Assembly: GCF_900176595.1 (NCBI RefSeq)
Contig: NZ_LT838813.1
Coordinates: 2,060,001-2,124,000 of the forward strand
Length of the DNA: 64,000 nucleotides
Source: Aquiflexum balticum DSM 16537
GTDB lineage: Bacteria; Bacteroidota; Bacteroidia; Cytophagales; Cyclobacteriaceae
Direction: 5' to 3'
This document shows positions 10,408 to 20,131 of this stretch, in pieces. A program made the translations under genes and the position numbers. Under the pieces are notes generated by a model. The model searched no databases. It was not told the origin of the DNA and saw only the letters and a list, made by a program, of their open reading frames with translations. How positions within the stretch are numbered: the stretch's first letter is position 1; every line of letters begins with the position of its first letter.

Positions 10408-13182
10408 TTAAATCACAATATTTACGATTTTGCCTGGAACGACAATCACTTTCTTTGGTGGATTCCCTTCTGTCCATTTTAAAACAATTGGGTCTTCCAA
10501 AGCGGCTTTTTCGACTTCTTCCCTGCTCAAAGAAAGTGGCAATGTCAATTTTGCTCTCATTTTTCCGTTGATGGATACAGGATACTCATGGTTGTTTTCC
10601 ACTAAGTATTCTTCCTTGAATTCAGGGAAAGAAGCATAAATTATTGATTCATTATGCCCCATCAATGACCATAATTCCTCAGCGATATGAGGTGCATAAG
10701 AGGATACAAGAATAGCTAATGGTTCCAGAATTTGCCTTTTATTGCACTTAAGAGAAGTCAGTTCATTTACACAGATCATAAAAGAGGCCACCGAGGTATT
10801 GAAGGAATGATTTTCAAGATCTTCCTGAGTTTTCTTGATGGTTTTATGTAGAGTTTTTAGCTCCTCCTTATTTGGCATTTCATCCGAAATTTGGAATTGA
10901 CCATGGCTGTCATGATATAGCTTCCACATTTTCTTCAGGAATTTGAACACCCCGTCGATACCATTGGTGTTCCAAGGCTTGAATTGTTCCAAAGGACCTA
11001 GGAACATCTCATACAACCTAAGTGTATCCGCGCCATATCTTTCGATGATGTCGTCAGGATTGACCACATTGTATTTTGACTTGGACATTTTTTCCACTTC
11101 AGCCCCACATATATATTTCCCATCTTCCAAAATGAATTCGGCATCAGCCAAATCAGGTCTCCATGCTTTGAATTTATCTATATTCAATTGGTCATTGTGT
11201 ACAATATTGACATCTACATGCATAGCCGAAGTATCATACTTATCTTTAAGGCCGAAGCTGACAAACTTATTGGAGCCTTTGACCCTGTAAACAAAATTGG
11301 ACCTTCCCTGAATCATTCCTTGATTGATCATTTTCTGGAAAGGTTCTTCGATGCTTACTGCTCCAATGTCATAAAGGAATTTTGTCCAGAATCTGGAATA
11401 CAAGAGGTGACCTGTAGCATGTTCCGCTCCTCCTATATACAGGTCTACTGCGCCCCAATATTTTTCATTTTTGGGATCTACAAATTTCTCGGTGTTCTTG
11501 GGATCCATGTATCTGAAAAAATACCAACTCGATCCTGCCCAACCTGGCATGGTACTCTTTTCCAGCGGAAACTCCCCTTGATCTGTTTTATAAGTCCAGT
11601 TTTTAGCCCGTCCCAAAGGTGGTTCCCCATCTTCTGTAGGTAAGTATTTATCTACTTCAGGTAAAACCAACGGAAGATCTGATTCTTCTATAAGGTAGGG
11701 TAAGCCGTCTTTGAAATATACAGGAAGTGGTTCTCCCCAATATCTTTGTCTGGTAAAAATCGCATCGCGCATCCTATACTGGATTTTTCCTTTACCAATT
11801 TTTTTCTCCTCCAAGAATGAGATTGCCTTGTTCATCGCTTCTTTCATTTCCATTCCTGAAATAAATCCGGAGTTCATAATCATCCCTCCTTTGCCTGGAA
11901 AGGAACCGTTTTCCATACTTCCTTCAATCACTTGTCTAATTTCCAAGCCAAAGTGCTTGGCAAAATTATAGTCCCGCTCATCATGGGCCGGAACAGCCAT
12001 AACAGCACCTGTTCCATATCCGGCCAGTACATAATCAGCTATCCAGATTTGGATTTCTTCTCCATTGAATGGATTGATTGCATAAGATCCTGTAAAAGCT
12101 CCCGAAATGGTTTTAACATCCGACATCCTATCTCTTTCCGACCGGTTTTTTGCCACCTCCACATAGGCTTCTGCTTTGGATCTTTGATCGTCAGTGATCA
12201 GATCATCCACATATTCATGTTCAGGTGCAAGTGCCAGATAAGTTACCCCATAGATGGTATCAATTCGGGTTGTAAAAACCTTGATCATTTTGTCCTGCCC
12301 CTTGACCTGAAAGACCATTTCTGCACCGATGGATTTCCCGATCCAGTTTCTCTGCATCTCTTTAATGGGTTCAGACCAATCCAAATTCTCCAAGCCTTGT
12401 AGCAGTCTCTCCGCGTAGGCCGTGATGCGCATACTCCACTGCATCATTTTTTTCCGCTCTACGGGATGCCCACCTCGCTCGGAAAATCCATCTTTCACTT
12501 CATCATTGGAAAGGACTGTTCCAAGTGCAGAACACCAGTTGACCGTAGTTTCGGCCAAAAATGTAAGTCTGTAGTGAAGAAGTATTTCCTGTTTTCGAAT
12601 TTCAGAAAAGGTATTCCAATCCTCTGCTGAGAAGGAAGGGGTTTCTTCGTCGCATACTGCTTGGATTCCTGAATTTCCTTCTTTTTCAAAAAAAGCAATC
12701 AGAGAATCAATTTTTACTGCTTTGTTTAGTTTTTTATCATAGTAGCTATCAAAAAGCTGCATAAAAATCCATTGGGTCCATTTGTAATATTCAGGATCGG
12801 ACGTCCTGACTTCTTTGGACCAGTCAAAAGCAAAACCGATATTTTTGAGTTGCTCGGTATATCTTTGGATGTTTTGTTCAGTAGTTAGCGCCGGGTGTTG
12901 CCCAGTTTGAATGGCGTATTGTTCAGCCGGTAGTCCAAAGGAATCATAGCCCATAGGGTGTAGTACATTGAATCCTTGTAGCCTTTTGTACCGGGTAATG
13001 ATATCTGAGGCTATATAACCGAGTGGATGACCCACATGAAGTCCCGCACCAGATGGATAAGGAAACATATCCAAGGAATAAAACTTAGGTTTGGAATGAT
13101 CTACTTCGGCATTGAAAATCTGGTTTTTATCCCAGTAAGACTGCCATTTTTTCTCTATTTCCTGAAAATTGTAATCTGCCAT
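10408..13182 (-). CDS. leuS: Leucyl-tRNA synthetase
   Basis: A 924-residue class I aminoacyl-tRNA synthetase that charges tRNA-Leu. It has the HIGH-type motif as HVGH near residue 49 ([16 protein letters not shown]), a CP1 editing domain in the middle, the leucine-specific region and KMSKS (EKMSKSK) in the C-terminal third, followed by the anticodon-binding domain. I chose the start at 13182 (MADYNFQEI). A longer frame begins at 13221, but its start would lie inside a promoter box at 13219-13226, and family members begin at MADYN-like sequences. It is the first gene of a leftward cluster with a small membrane protein and an FKBP isomerase. Confidence 0.97.
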   Translation of the reverse strand: MADYNFQEIEKKWQSYWDKNQIFNAEVDHSKPKFYSLDMFPYPSGAGLHVGHPLGYIASDIITRYKRLQGFNVLHPMGYDSFGLPAEQYAIQTGQHPALTTEQNIQRYTEQLKNIGFAFDWSKEVRTSDPEYYKWTQWIFMQLFDSYYDKKLNKAVKIDSLIAFFEKEGNSGIQAVCDEETPSFSAEDWNTFSEIRKQEILLHYRLTFLAETTVNWCSALGTVLSNDEVKDGFSERGGHPVERKKMMQWSMRITAYAERLLQGLENLDWSEPIKEMQRNWIGKSIGAEMVFQVKGQDKMIKVFTTRIDTIYGVTYLALAPEHEYVDDLITDDQRSKAEAYVEVAKNRSERDRMSDVKTISGAFTGSYAINPFNGEEIQIWIADYVLAGYGTGAVMAVPAHDERDYNFAKHFGLEIRQVIEGSMENGSFPGKGGMIMNSGFISGMEMKEAMNKAISFLEEKKIGKGKIQYRMRDAIFTRQRYWGEPLPVYFKDGLPYLIEESDLPLVLPEVDKYLPTEDGEPPLGRAKNWTYKTDQGEFPLEKSTMPGWAGSSWYFFRYMDPKNTEKFVDPKNEKYWGAVDLYIGGAEHATGHLLYSRFWTKFLYDIGAVSIEEPFQKMINQGMIQGRSNFVYRVKGSNKFVSFGLKDKYDTSAMHVDVNIVHNDQLNIDKFKAWRPDLADAEFILEDGKYICGAEVEKMSKSKYNVVNPDDIIERYGADTLRLYEMFLGPLEQFKPWNTNGIDGVFKFLKKMWKLYHDSHGQFQISDEMPNKEELKTLHKTIKKTQEDLENHSFNTSVASFMICVNELTSLKCNKRQILEPLAILVSSYAPHIAEELWSLMGHNESIIYASFPEFKEEYLVENNHEYPVSINGKMRAKLTLPLSLSREEVEKAALEDPIVLKWTEGNPPKKVIVVPGKIVNIVI

Positions 13183-13218
13183 TATTGAATTAATGCGTTG
13201 CTTTGAATGAATTGCTTG

Positions 13219-13226
13219 CAAAAATA
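13219..13226 (-). promoter_or_regulatory. Putative -7 box of the leuS promoter
   Basis: On the minus strand this reads tatttttg, a match to the Bacteroidota TAnnTTTG box. Transcription would begin near 13212, giving a leader of about 30 bases before the ATG at 13182. It supports the shorter leuS start. No convincing -33 TTG is seen. Confidence 0.4.
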
Positions 13227-13410
13227 GAAAAATAAGCGGGAAATGGCTGAAATTTCCTTAATTGCTTTTACCAAAGAAGGAAGACTGGAGACAGAAGATC
13301 GGAGAAAACCGACCCGTTAAAATTCATCCTTGAATTGATGTGAAAAAATCAAAACTAGTTGTATTGCCGAAAAAATCTTAAATCTAAAATCTCAGATCTT
13401 AAATCTTTTA

Positions 13411-14346
13411 CTACCAGAATCTAAAACTTTTCTCATAAATCCTGTTTCTGAAAATCCAGTTATCCCAAATATCCCTGGATAGATAGATCTCGAGGCCAAT
13501 ATTGAAGGAGAGAAAACCGTCAAATCTTTCATCCAATCCGGAGCCCCTTCTTATTCTGCCCCCATTATTCAGTATTCGGTCTGTGTCAGGTTCCCCGTTT
13601 TCTTTGATAAAGTCAGGATTTCTAATGGCTAGTCTTAACCTGTCCGGCCTTGGGCCATTTCCATTTACGCCATAATCTTCCAACAAATCCAGGTAAAACT
13701 CACTGACATTATAGGCACTGATATCATCCATATAGTCAGTCAATGTCCACCGGTAGTTCATTTCCAAAGTAAGATCAGTGTAGACATTGAGCTTGTATTT
13801 CATGCCAATTCCTGTTGGGAAAACAATAATATATTTTTCGTATGGATTGTTTTCAATCTGCAGAGGTCTTAGATCAACCCAACTTCCGTTGAGTTCTGCT
13901 CTGGGATTATTGGACGAAATACCTACACCTGCCAATGCATATATGTTGATAAAACTTCTGGTAATATTATAAACCTTTACCGGTTTGATATGGAATTCAC
14001 CCAAAAATGCCGCCTCCCAGTTCCTTGCCATAAAATGAAGATTTCGAGGTTGTCTCAAACTTCTGGGATCCGCAGGAGGGTCCTGACCTGAAATCTGATA
14101 ATAAGTAAAATCAGCTCTCAGTCTTATATATGTCCCGACGGTTCTCCTAACGGCCATATTGACATTCCAATCAGGCTGAATGCCTTCATTGTATTTCCAT
14201 AAAGAATATAATTCGCCAAAATATTGAGTAGGGCCTAATGAAGCTGAAACTGACCAAGGTGCATCAAACTTGTATCTGTTAAAACTTTGGGAAAAGGTCT
14301 CAAAGGCTAGGAATATAATAAAAATTGACAATAGTAACTTTTTCAT
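13411..14346 (-). CDS. Secreted outer-membrane beta-barrel type protein (DUF6089-like)
   Basis: A 311-residue protein with an N-terminal signal peptide (cleavage after about residue 19, AFETFSQ). It is rich in alternating hydrophobic/polar strands ending in aromatics (VSASLGPTQYFGELY, IRLRADFTYY, LEMNYRWTLTDYMDD, FLSFNIGLEIYL) and has a C-terminal Phe-Trp. This is the pattern of small porin-like barrels in Bacteroidota; the GPTQYFGEL start resembles proteins annotated DUF6089, which I could not check. It is encoded alone, between leuS and the MscS channel. The function is unknown. Confidence 0.75.
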   Translation of the reverse strand: MKKLLLSIFIIFLAFETFSQSFNRYKFDAPWSVSASLGPTQYFGELYSLWKYNEGIQPDWNVNMAVRRTVGTYIRLRADFTYYQISGQDPPADPRSLRQPRNLHFMARNWEAAFLGEFHIKPVKVYNITRSFINIYALAGVGISSNNPRAELNGSWVDLRPLQIENNPYEKYIIVFPTGIGMKYKLNVYTDLTLEMNYRWTLTDYMDDISAYNVSEFYLDLLEDYGVNGNGPRPDRLRLAIRNPDFIKENGEPDTDRILNNGGRIRRGSGLDERFDGFLSFNIGLEIYLSRDIWDNWIFRNRIYEKSFRFW

Positions 14347-14427
14347 TGAAAAGCATATTTAATCGTAAATAGGGCAATTATGGGCGAGATATATAATAAT
14401 CCCATAAAGAAATATAAAAAAAACCAA

Positions 14428-15291
14428 TTATTCAATTTTTTCCTTACTGCTGATAATATGAATATCTCTTTGAGGGTAAGGAATTTCTATTCCTTCCTCA
14501 CTGAATCTCCTAAAAATTTCATAATAAAGTTGGCTTTTCAACACTCCAGGCTTGTTGATATAATCGGAAGTCCAGACTCTTAAATTGAAATTAAGACTGC
14601 TGTCATCAAACTTTTCGAACAAAACATCAGATTCGGGAGAATTAAGAATATTGGGGTTATCCATTGCCACTTCCATCAAAACCCGCTTCACTTTTTGAGG
14701 ATCCTCTTTGTAGGAGACTCCAACAGCAAAATTGAACCGGACCATTCTGTCATTATGTGACCAATTGATGACTTGGTCGTCTATAAACTTGGAATTGGGA
14801 ATAATGACACTGATGTTATCATTGGTCACAACAGTAGTGGATCTTGCAGAAATTTTGATGACATCTCCCGAAGTATCTCCAACTTCAATTCTATCCCCCA
14901 CTTTAATTGGTTGTTCAAAAAGAATGATCAAGCCACTGATGAAATTATTGGTGATATTCTGAAGTCCAAAACCTATACCGACACCCAAAGCTCCTGCAAG
15001 AATTCCAAATGCGCTCAGGTCAATTCCATTTGTTTGGAGAATGGAAAACATCCCAGCAATAATCAAGACATATTTGACTATGGTGCCTACCGATTGTCTT
15101 GTCCCTTGTTCTATGTTGTATTTCTTAAGAACTTTTACAACAATGAATTTTTTTATCCACTCGGCAATGATCAACAAGACAACGATCGAAAAAATCAAGG
15201 TCAAGATCAATCCGATAGTAAGATTAGACTCTCCCACTGCAAACAACCGGTAGTTGAAGATATCATTTAATAGTTCTAAAAATTTATCCAC
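14428..15291 (-). CDS. Small-conductance mechanosensitive channel, MscS family
   Basis: A 287-residue integral membrane protein with three membrane segments (about 22-43, 70-87 and 93-120). The third is the glycine/alanine-rich pore helix (AFGILAGALGVGIGFGLQN) that defines MscS. It is followed by the beta domain with FEQPIKVGDRIEVGD and the mixed C-terminal vestibule. Such channels open on hypo-osmotic shock to release solutes. Length is close to E. coli MscS (286). The gene is single, divergent from the GNAT-nitrilase gene. Confidence 0.93.
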   Translation of the reverse strand: MDKFLELLNDIFNYRLFAVGESNLTIGLILTLIFSIVVLLIIAEWIKKFIVVKVLKKYNIEQGTRQSVGTIVKYVLIIAGMFSILQTNGIDLSAFGILAGALGVGIGFGLQNITNNFISGLIILFEQPIKVGDRIEVGDTSGDVIKISARSTTVVTNDNISVIIPNSKFIDDQVINWSHNDRMVRFNFAVGVSYKEDPQKVKRVLMEVAMDNPNILNSPESDVLFEKFDDSSLNFNLRVWTSDYINKPGVLKSQLYYEIFRRFSEEGIEIPYPQRDIHIISSKEKIE

Positions 15292-15477
15292 TTAAGTTTT
15301 CCTGTTTTTTTGAAATTTTATGGTTTCAATCTAAATACTGATAGTTAATTTGATAGCCAATTTGGAATTAATATAAGATATTAATGGCTTTGGTCAAAAA
15401 ATTGTTTGAACTACGGAAGATAGTTTTGTTTTTGATTCCATTTGATAAGAATAAGAAATAATTGATTGAATTATAGT

Positions 15478-15485
15478 TAATTTTG
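15478..15485 (+). promoter_or_regulatory. -7 box immediately before the GNAT-nitrilase start
   Basis: taattttg fits the TAnnTTTG consensus and ends only 4 bases before the ATG at 15490. If used, the transcript would start at or within a few bases of the start codon, giving a leaderless or nearly leaderless mRNA. No Shine-Dalgarno sequence is visible, which agrees with this. Confidence 0.35.
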
Positions 15486-15489
15486 TGCT

Positions 15490-17031
15490 ATGAGTAAGCA
15501 AAGAGATGAATTGGAGCATAGGCTTAAGCTCCGCAATATTAAACTTTCAGACTATGACGACATACGTGAAATCATGGTCACAATTTATAAAGATCAGGGT
15601 GGTGCTTGGTCAAGACAGGAGTTAAAAAATCAACTGAAGGTTTTTCCGGAAGGTCAGATCTGTATAGAAGATCACGGTAAAGTAGTGGCCGCGGCCCTGA
15701 GCTTGATAGTTGATTATACCAAATTCGGCGATAACCATACCTACGATCAGATTACAGGTTTTGGTAAATTTGATACCCATGATGATGATGGGGATACGCT
15801 ATATGGGACGGATGTTTTTGTACATAAGGAATACAGGGGCATGCGACTGGGTCGAAGGTTATATGATGCCAGGAAAGAACTATGTGAAAACCTGAATTTG
15901 CGTTCGATCATTGCAGGGGGAAGGATTCCGGGATATTCCAAATATGCCGATCAAATGACTCCACGCAAATACATCGATCTGGTCAAAAGCAAAGAAATTT
16001 TTGATCCTGTTTTGTCTTTTCAGTTGGCCAATGAATTTCACGTCAGAAAAGTGATCACAAAATATTTGCCTGAAGATACTGATTCGAGAGCCTATGCCAC
16101 CCTCTTGGAGTGGATCAATATCTATTATGAAAAAGACGAGAAACTGATCGGCAATAAAAAGTCAATAGTACGTTTGGGATTGGTGCAATGGAAAATGCGC
16201 CGTTTCAACAGTGTAGATGACCTGATGCAGCAAGTGGAGTTTTTTGTGGATACTGTATCTGGATACAAATCAGATTTCTGTCTGCTCCCTGAATTTTTCA
16301 ATGCCCCACTTTTGGCTGAATTCAATGATATGGATGCTTCTGAGGCCATCAGAAATCTCGCAGATTATACAGATGAAATCGTAAGCAGGATGAGTGACCT
16401 GGCACTTTCCTATAATGTCAATATTATAGCAGGTAGTATGCCTGAATACGATGGAAAAAAACTCAGGAATGTCAGCTACCTCTGCAGGAGAGATGGGACC
16501 ACAGACAAACAATACAAACTTCACATTACACCTGATGAACAAGCCTATTGGGGACTTCAGGGAGGTAATGGGATTAAAGTGTTTGATACAGATGCAGGAA
16601 AAATTGGTATCCTGATCTGTTATGATGTGGAATTTCCTGAATTGGGCAGGATTTTGGCCGAACAGGAAATGGACATATTATTCGTGCCCTATTGGACAGA
16701 TACCAAAAATGCTTTCCTAAGGGTAAATACCTGTGCAAAAGCAAGAGCGGTGGAAAATGAATGTTATGTCGCCATTACAGGATCTGTCGGTAATCTCCCA
16801 AGAGTAGAAAATATGGATATCCAATATTCCCAAGCCGCGATTTATTCACCTTCTGATTTTTCTTTTCCCCATGATGCTACTGTGGCCCAAGCTGCTGAAA
16901 ATGCGGAGACTACCATCGTTGCGGATGTTGACTTGGACCTTTTGACCAAGCAGAGAAAGGCAGGGAGTGTAAGGAATCTGGATCAGAGGAGATTGGATTT
17001 ATATTCCATCCAATGGAAGAAAAAGAAATAA
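15490..17031 (+). CDS. GNAT acetyltransferase fused to carbon-nitrogen hydrolase (nitrilase superfamily)
   Basis: A 513-residue two-domain protein. Residues 1-200 form a GNAT N-acetyltransferase with the acetyl-CoA loop (GMRLGRRLYDARKEL). Residues about 225-510 form a nitrilase-superfamily amidohydrolase with the Glu-Lys-Cys triad: Glu in LLPEFF, Lys in QYKLHITPDE and Cys in ILICYDVEFPE. The fusion is known across Bacteroidota, but its substrate has not been settled to my knowledge. The L,D-transpeptidase gene starts 1 base after its stop, so the two are probably cotranscribed. Confidence 0.93.
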   Translation: MSKQRDELEHRLKLRNIKLSDYDDIREIMVTIYKDQGGAWSRQELKNQLKVFPEGQICIEDHGKVVAAALSLIVDYTKFGDNHTYDQITGFGKFDTHDDDGDTLYGTDVFVHKEYRGMRLGRRLYDARKELCENLNLRSIIAGGRIPGYSKYADQMTPRKYIDLVKSKEIFDPVLSFQLANEFHVRKVITKYLPEDTDSRAYATLLEWINIYYEKDEKLIGNKKSIVRLGLVQWKMRRFNSVDDLMQQVEFFVDTVSGYKSDFCLLPEFFNAPLLAEFNDMDASEAIRNLADYTDEIVSRMSDLALSYNVNIIAGSMPEYDGKKLRNVSYLCRRDGTTDKQYKLHITPDEQAYWGLQGGNGIKVFDTDAGKIGILICYDVEFPELGRILAEQEMDILFVPYWTDTKNAFLRVNTCAKARAVENECYVAITGSVGNLPRVENMDIQYSQAAIYSPSDFSFPHDATVAQAAENAETTIVADVDLDLLTKQRKAGSVRNLDQRRLDLYSIQWKKKK

Positions 17032-17032
17032 A

Positions 17033-18706
17033 ATGAAAAGATACGTATTGCAAGTTCTGATGATTTTGTTCTATGGACCTGTTTTTGGTCAACAGTTCAA
17101 TTCAGAAAATGACATCCCAAATTTTATCAGAAACTATCTCGAAAGCCAAAGTCCGGATGAAAGATCTCAAATCGCAGGTGAAGATTTATTCAGCTCTGTA
17201 GTAATCAATCAGTTTTATAGTGAGAGACATTTTACTCCTGCTTGGTTGAAGGATAAAAAACTGTTGGAAATTGCCTATGAGATGCGGTACGAAATTGAGC
17301 AGTCAAAATTTGATGGACTGAATCCCAATGACTACCATTTGGCATTGATCAATTCATATTTTGAAAGGATAGAGGCTGGCCAAAAAACGGGTGAAGTGTT
17401 GAATAATACTGATCTAGCGGCTGTGGATGTGCTGTTGACAGATGCTTTTGTGATGTTATCTTCTCATTTGAGCAAAGGTAAAGTTGATCCCGAAAGTCTG
17501 AAGACCACTTGGAATATCCAAAGAAATACCCCTGAACTGAGGATTGATCTCAGGTTGGAATCAGCATTGGCCAATGGTAGCATCCGGAAAAGTTTTGAAG
17601 AACTTTATCCTTCATTTACCATTTACAAAAAAATGCGGGACGGTTTAAGGCAATTGTTTGATGATCAGGACAGATTTACCAAGGGGACATTGGCAACTTG
17701 GAAACCCTTGAAGACTGATAAATCTATCAAACCGGGAGAGTCAAACAATGTTATTCCGGAAATCCGGGAAAGACTTTATTTCTGGAATTTTTTGCAACCT
17801 TATGAGCCCATTGAGGAAAAGATCTATGACAGCATTATGGAGTCTGGTATAAAAATCCTTCAAAAACGTCATGGATTGGAACCTGATGGGGTGATCGGCC
17901 AAGGTACAATTCGAGCTTCCAATATGACTCCGGAACAACTCATCAAAACAGCTTCAGTGAATTTGGAGCGGCTGAGGTGGCTTCCTGACAGCATCAAAGA
18001 CATGGAACTGATCTTGGTGAATACTGCCAATTTCCAATTGGACTTTATTCAAAAAAGAGATACAGTTCTTACTTCAAGAGTTATTGTTGGTAAAAGTTAT
18101 CATTCTACCCCACAGTTCAATGCCCCGATGGCATACATAGTCTTTAGCCCTACTTGGACTGTTCCCTCCTCAATTACGAGAAATGAGATAATTCCGGCAG
18201 TAAAAAAAGACAATCAATACCTTGCCAAGAAAAATATGAAGCTGCTGACTTCATCAGGAACAATTGTGGATCCAAATACCATTGATTGGTCTAAGGTAAA
18301 TCCACGCAATTTTCCTTATATCGTCAGGCAAGAACCAGGTGAGCAGAATTCACTGGGTTTGGTAAAATTTATGTTTCCCAATAAATACAGTGTTTATATT
18401 CATGACACACCATCCCGCAGCCTTTTTGCCAGAGAAGACAGGGCCCTGAGCCATGGTTGTATCAGAATCCAAAAACCTTTTGAACTTGCAAAATTACTGT
18501 TGTCATTTGATGCTAACTGGACAGATGAAAAAATCCGAAATGCAATGAATCAGACTAAAGAACAGACTGTAATGCTGGATAGAAAGATTCCTGTGGTAAT
18601 CCTGTACCTGACTTCTTGGACAGACGGAAAAGGTAATTCTTATTTCAGAGAGGATATTTATGATCGGGATCCAGAGATATTCAGTTCCCTCCAAAAAATA
18701 AAGTAA
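17033..18706 (+). CDS. Murein L,D-transpeptidase (YcbB/LdtD-like)
   Basis: A 557-residue exported protein with a signal peptide ending near residue 19 (GPVFGQ). It has a scaffold region, a short peptidoglycan-binding module (about 270-300, LQKRHGLEPDGVIGQGT) and a YkuD catalytic domain whose active-site motif is HGCIRI near 485 with an upstream His (YIHDTPS). Such enzymes make 3-3 cross-links in peptidoglycan or attach proteins to it, in the periplasm. The size and order match the large YcbB type. It follows the GNAT-nitrilase gene by 1 base and ends 8 bases from the convergent second L,D-transpeptidase. Confidence 0.93.
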   Translation: MKRYVLQVLMILFYGPVFGQQFNSENDIPNFIRNYLESQSPDERSQIAGEDLFSSVVINQFYSERHFTPAWLKDKKLLEIAYEMRYEIEQSKFDGLNPNDYHLALINSYFERIEAGQKTGEVLNNTDLAAVDVLLTDAFVMLSSHLSKGKVDPESLKTTWNIQRNTPELRIDLRLESALANGSIRKSFEELYPSFTIYKKMRDGLRQLFDDQDRFTKGTLATWKPLKTDKSIKPGESNNVIPEIRERLYFWNFLQPYEPIEEKIYDSIMESGIKILQKRHGLEPDGVIGQGTIRASNMTPEQLIKTASVNLERLRWLPDSIKDMELILVNTANFQLDFIQKRDTVLTSRVIVGKSYHSTPQFNAPMAYIVFSPTWTVPSSITRNEIIPAVKKDNQYLAKKNMKLLTSSGTIVDPNTIDWSKVNPRNFPYIVRQEPGEQNSLGLVKFMFPNKYSVYIHDTPSRSLFAREDRALSHGCIRIQKPFELAKLLLSFDANWTDEKIRNAMNQTKEQTVMLDRKIPVVILYLTSWTDGKGNSYFREDIYDRDPEIFSSLQKIK

Positions 18707-18714
18707 TTAAATTT

Positions 18715-19425
18715 TCATGCGTTTAAAATTTGGGATTGATTCAGATAATTGTCGTCCTTACCATAAATAAAAAGTAAAGACCTTTCTTTGATCAAATCAA
18801 TAATATCTCCTGCTATTTCGTTTGGAAGAGCGGGACAGCCCAAGCTTCTGCCTAATCTACCGGTTTGTCTGATAAAATCCTCCCGCGCATAATCTGCCCC
18901 GTGGATAACTATTGCTCTGTCTCTTGCATTGTCGTTAAATCCTTTTTCGAGGCCATCCAATCGCAAAGAATAACCATGTTTACCTTGGTAGGTTTCTGCA
19001 GTGAGGTAAAAACCCAAACTACTCATGTAGGAAGAATTGGTATTTGAAAAGTTTTTTGCCAGTAAGTCACCGGAATTTCTTCCATGTGAAACATGACCAT
19101 GATGTATTATACGTCCATCTTCCATATCAATAATCCACATTCTTTTTTCGGAAGAAGGTATTGAAAAATCGATGATGGTCAACGGCTTTCCCTCGGGTAA
19201 TTTCCCTTGGTCTTTTAATTTTAAATAACCTTTGATACCAAGAGATAAAACATCTCTTTCAGGAAAGGGAAATGCTGAATTGGAATTATTGGAACTGATA
19301 AGTTCTACAAAATGGCTTTCTGAGGACATTTCCAATAAAATAGTTGAAGGCGAACTATTTACGAGGAAATAATTGGAAAACGAACTGCCGAGAAGAAGGA
19401 GTATTATTAGGGTGATTTTTTGCAT
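18715..19425 (-). CDS. Murein L,D-transpeptidase catalytic domain protein (YkuD_2 type)
   Basis: A 236-residue protein with an N-terminal signal segment and the YkuD_2-type catalytic core. It contains the IDF and MWIIDMEDGRIIHHGHVSHG strands, a IVIHGADYA histidine and a GRSLGCPALP active-site cysteine near residue 203. This is a different subfamily from the neighbouring large enzyme, usually predicted as exported murein L,D-transpeptidase or carboxypeptidase. It is convergent with the larger enzyme, with only 8 bases between the stop codons, so their 3' ends must overlap at the RNA level. Confidence 0.9.
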   Translation of the reverse strand: MQKITLIILLLLGSSFSNYFLVNSSPSTILLEMSSESHFVELISSNNSNSAFPFPERDVLSLGIKGYLKLKDQGKLPEGKPLTIIDFSIPSSEKRMWIIDMEDGRIIHHGHVSHGRNSGDLLAKNFSNTNSSYMSSLGFYLTAETYQGKHGYSLRLDGLEKGFNDNARDRAIVIHGADYAREDFIRQTGRLGRSLGCPALPNEIAGDIIDLIKERSLLFIYGKDDNYLNQSQILNA

Positions 19426-19720
19426 TACTGTTTGGTAATGATATGATTACAAAAAAAGTTCCAATTTCTATAAGTTGCAAATTAAATTAATTTAAAAAAA
19501 GGAAATGATTTGAAGTCTATTTAAAATGCTTTTTGGCAATATATGATGTAATGGAACTGTTTTTGTTTATTTGGGTGTTTAATTTTTTGAATTCATTCAA
19601 ATTAAAATTTAAATGTTTTTTCACATCATTAGTATATTGGTTTCCAATTCCTTATAATTTTTGTTTAAAGAAATTTAATAAATATTAAACAAAAAAGAAG
19701 TAATCCCTGTTTGTAAAACA

Positions 19721-20131
19721 ATGAAAGTAGCAGTATATAGAAAAGAGCACTTCAATGCAGCTCATAGATTATATAACCCAAATTGGTCAGACGAAAAAAA
19801 TCAGATGATATTCGGGAAATGCAATAATCCCCATTACCATGGACATAACTACGAATTGATTGTCAAATTGGTGGGTGAAATTGATCCTGATACAGGGTAT
19901 GTGTATGATATGAAAATCCTGAGTGATTTGATTAAAGAGAACGTGCTTAACAGATTTGATCATAAAAACCTTAATTTAGATACTGATGAATTTAGAACTA
20001 TCAATCCAACAGCGGAAAATATTGCTGTGGTTATTTGGAATATTTTAAGAAAAAAAATCGATTCAAAACACGAGTTAATAATTCGACTATATGAAACAGA
20101 AAGAAATTTTGTTGAATACAATGGGAATTAA
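19721..20131 (+). CDS. 6-pyruvoyl-tetrahydropterin synthase/QueD family enzyme, PTPS-like motif
   Basis: A 136-residue COG0720 enzyme. It has the zinc ligands (AAH near 14-16 and HGH near 41-43), the catalytic Cys of GKCNNPHYHGHNY, the LDHKNLN motif and the terminal ETERNFVEY. The Cys is five residues before HGH, the spacing and wording seen in animal 6-pyruvoyl-tetrahydropterin synthase (GKCNNP..HGHNY). Queuosine-pathway QueD has Cys-x3-HGH instead. The enzyme acts on dihydroneopterin triphosphate, the product of the folE gene that overlaps it. It could make a tetrahydrobiopterin-like pterin or serve queuosine synthesis; sequence favours the first but does not prove it. Confidence 0.88.
   Translation: MKVAVYRKEHFNAAHRLYNPNWSDEKNQMIFGKCNNPHYHGHNYELIVKLVGEIDPDTGYVYDMKILSDLIKENVLNRFDHKNLNLDTDEFRTINPTAENIAVVIWNILRKKIDSKHELIIRLYETERNFVEYNGN

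Noticed and set aside
13374-13406. Direct repeat atcttaaatct (two copies) after leuS promoter region as a regulatory site
   Set aside because: Only two short AT-rich copies; similar words are common in this genome's spacers.
19426-19720. A preQ1 or other riboswitch before the PTPS-like gene
   Set aside because: The leader is AT-rich and I could find no conserved riboswitch core.
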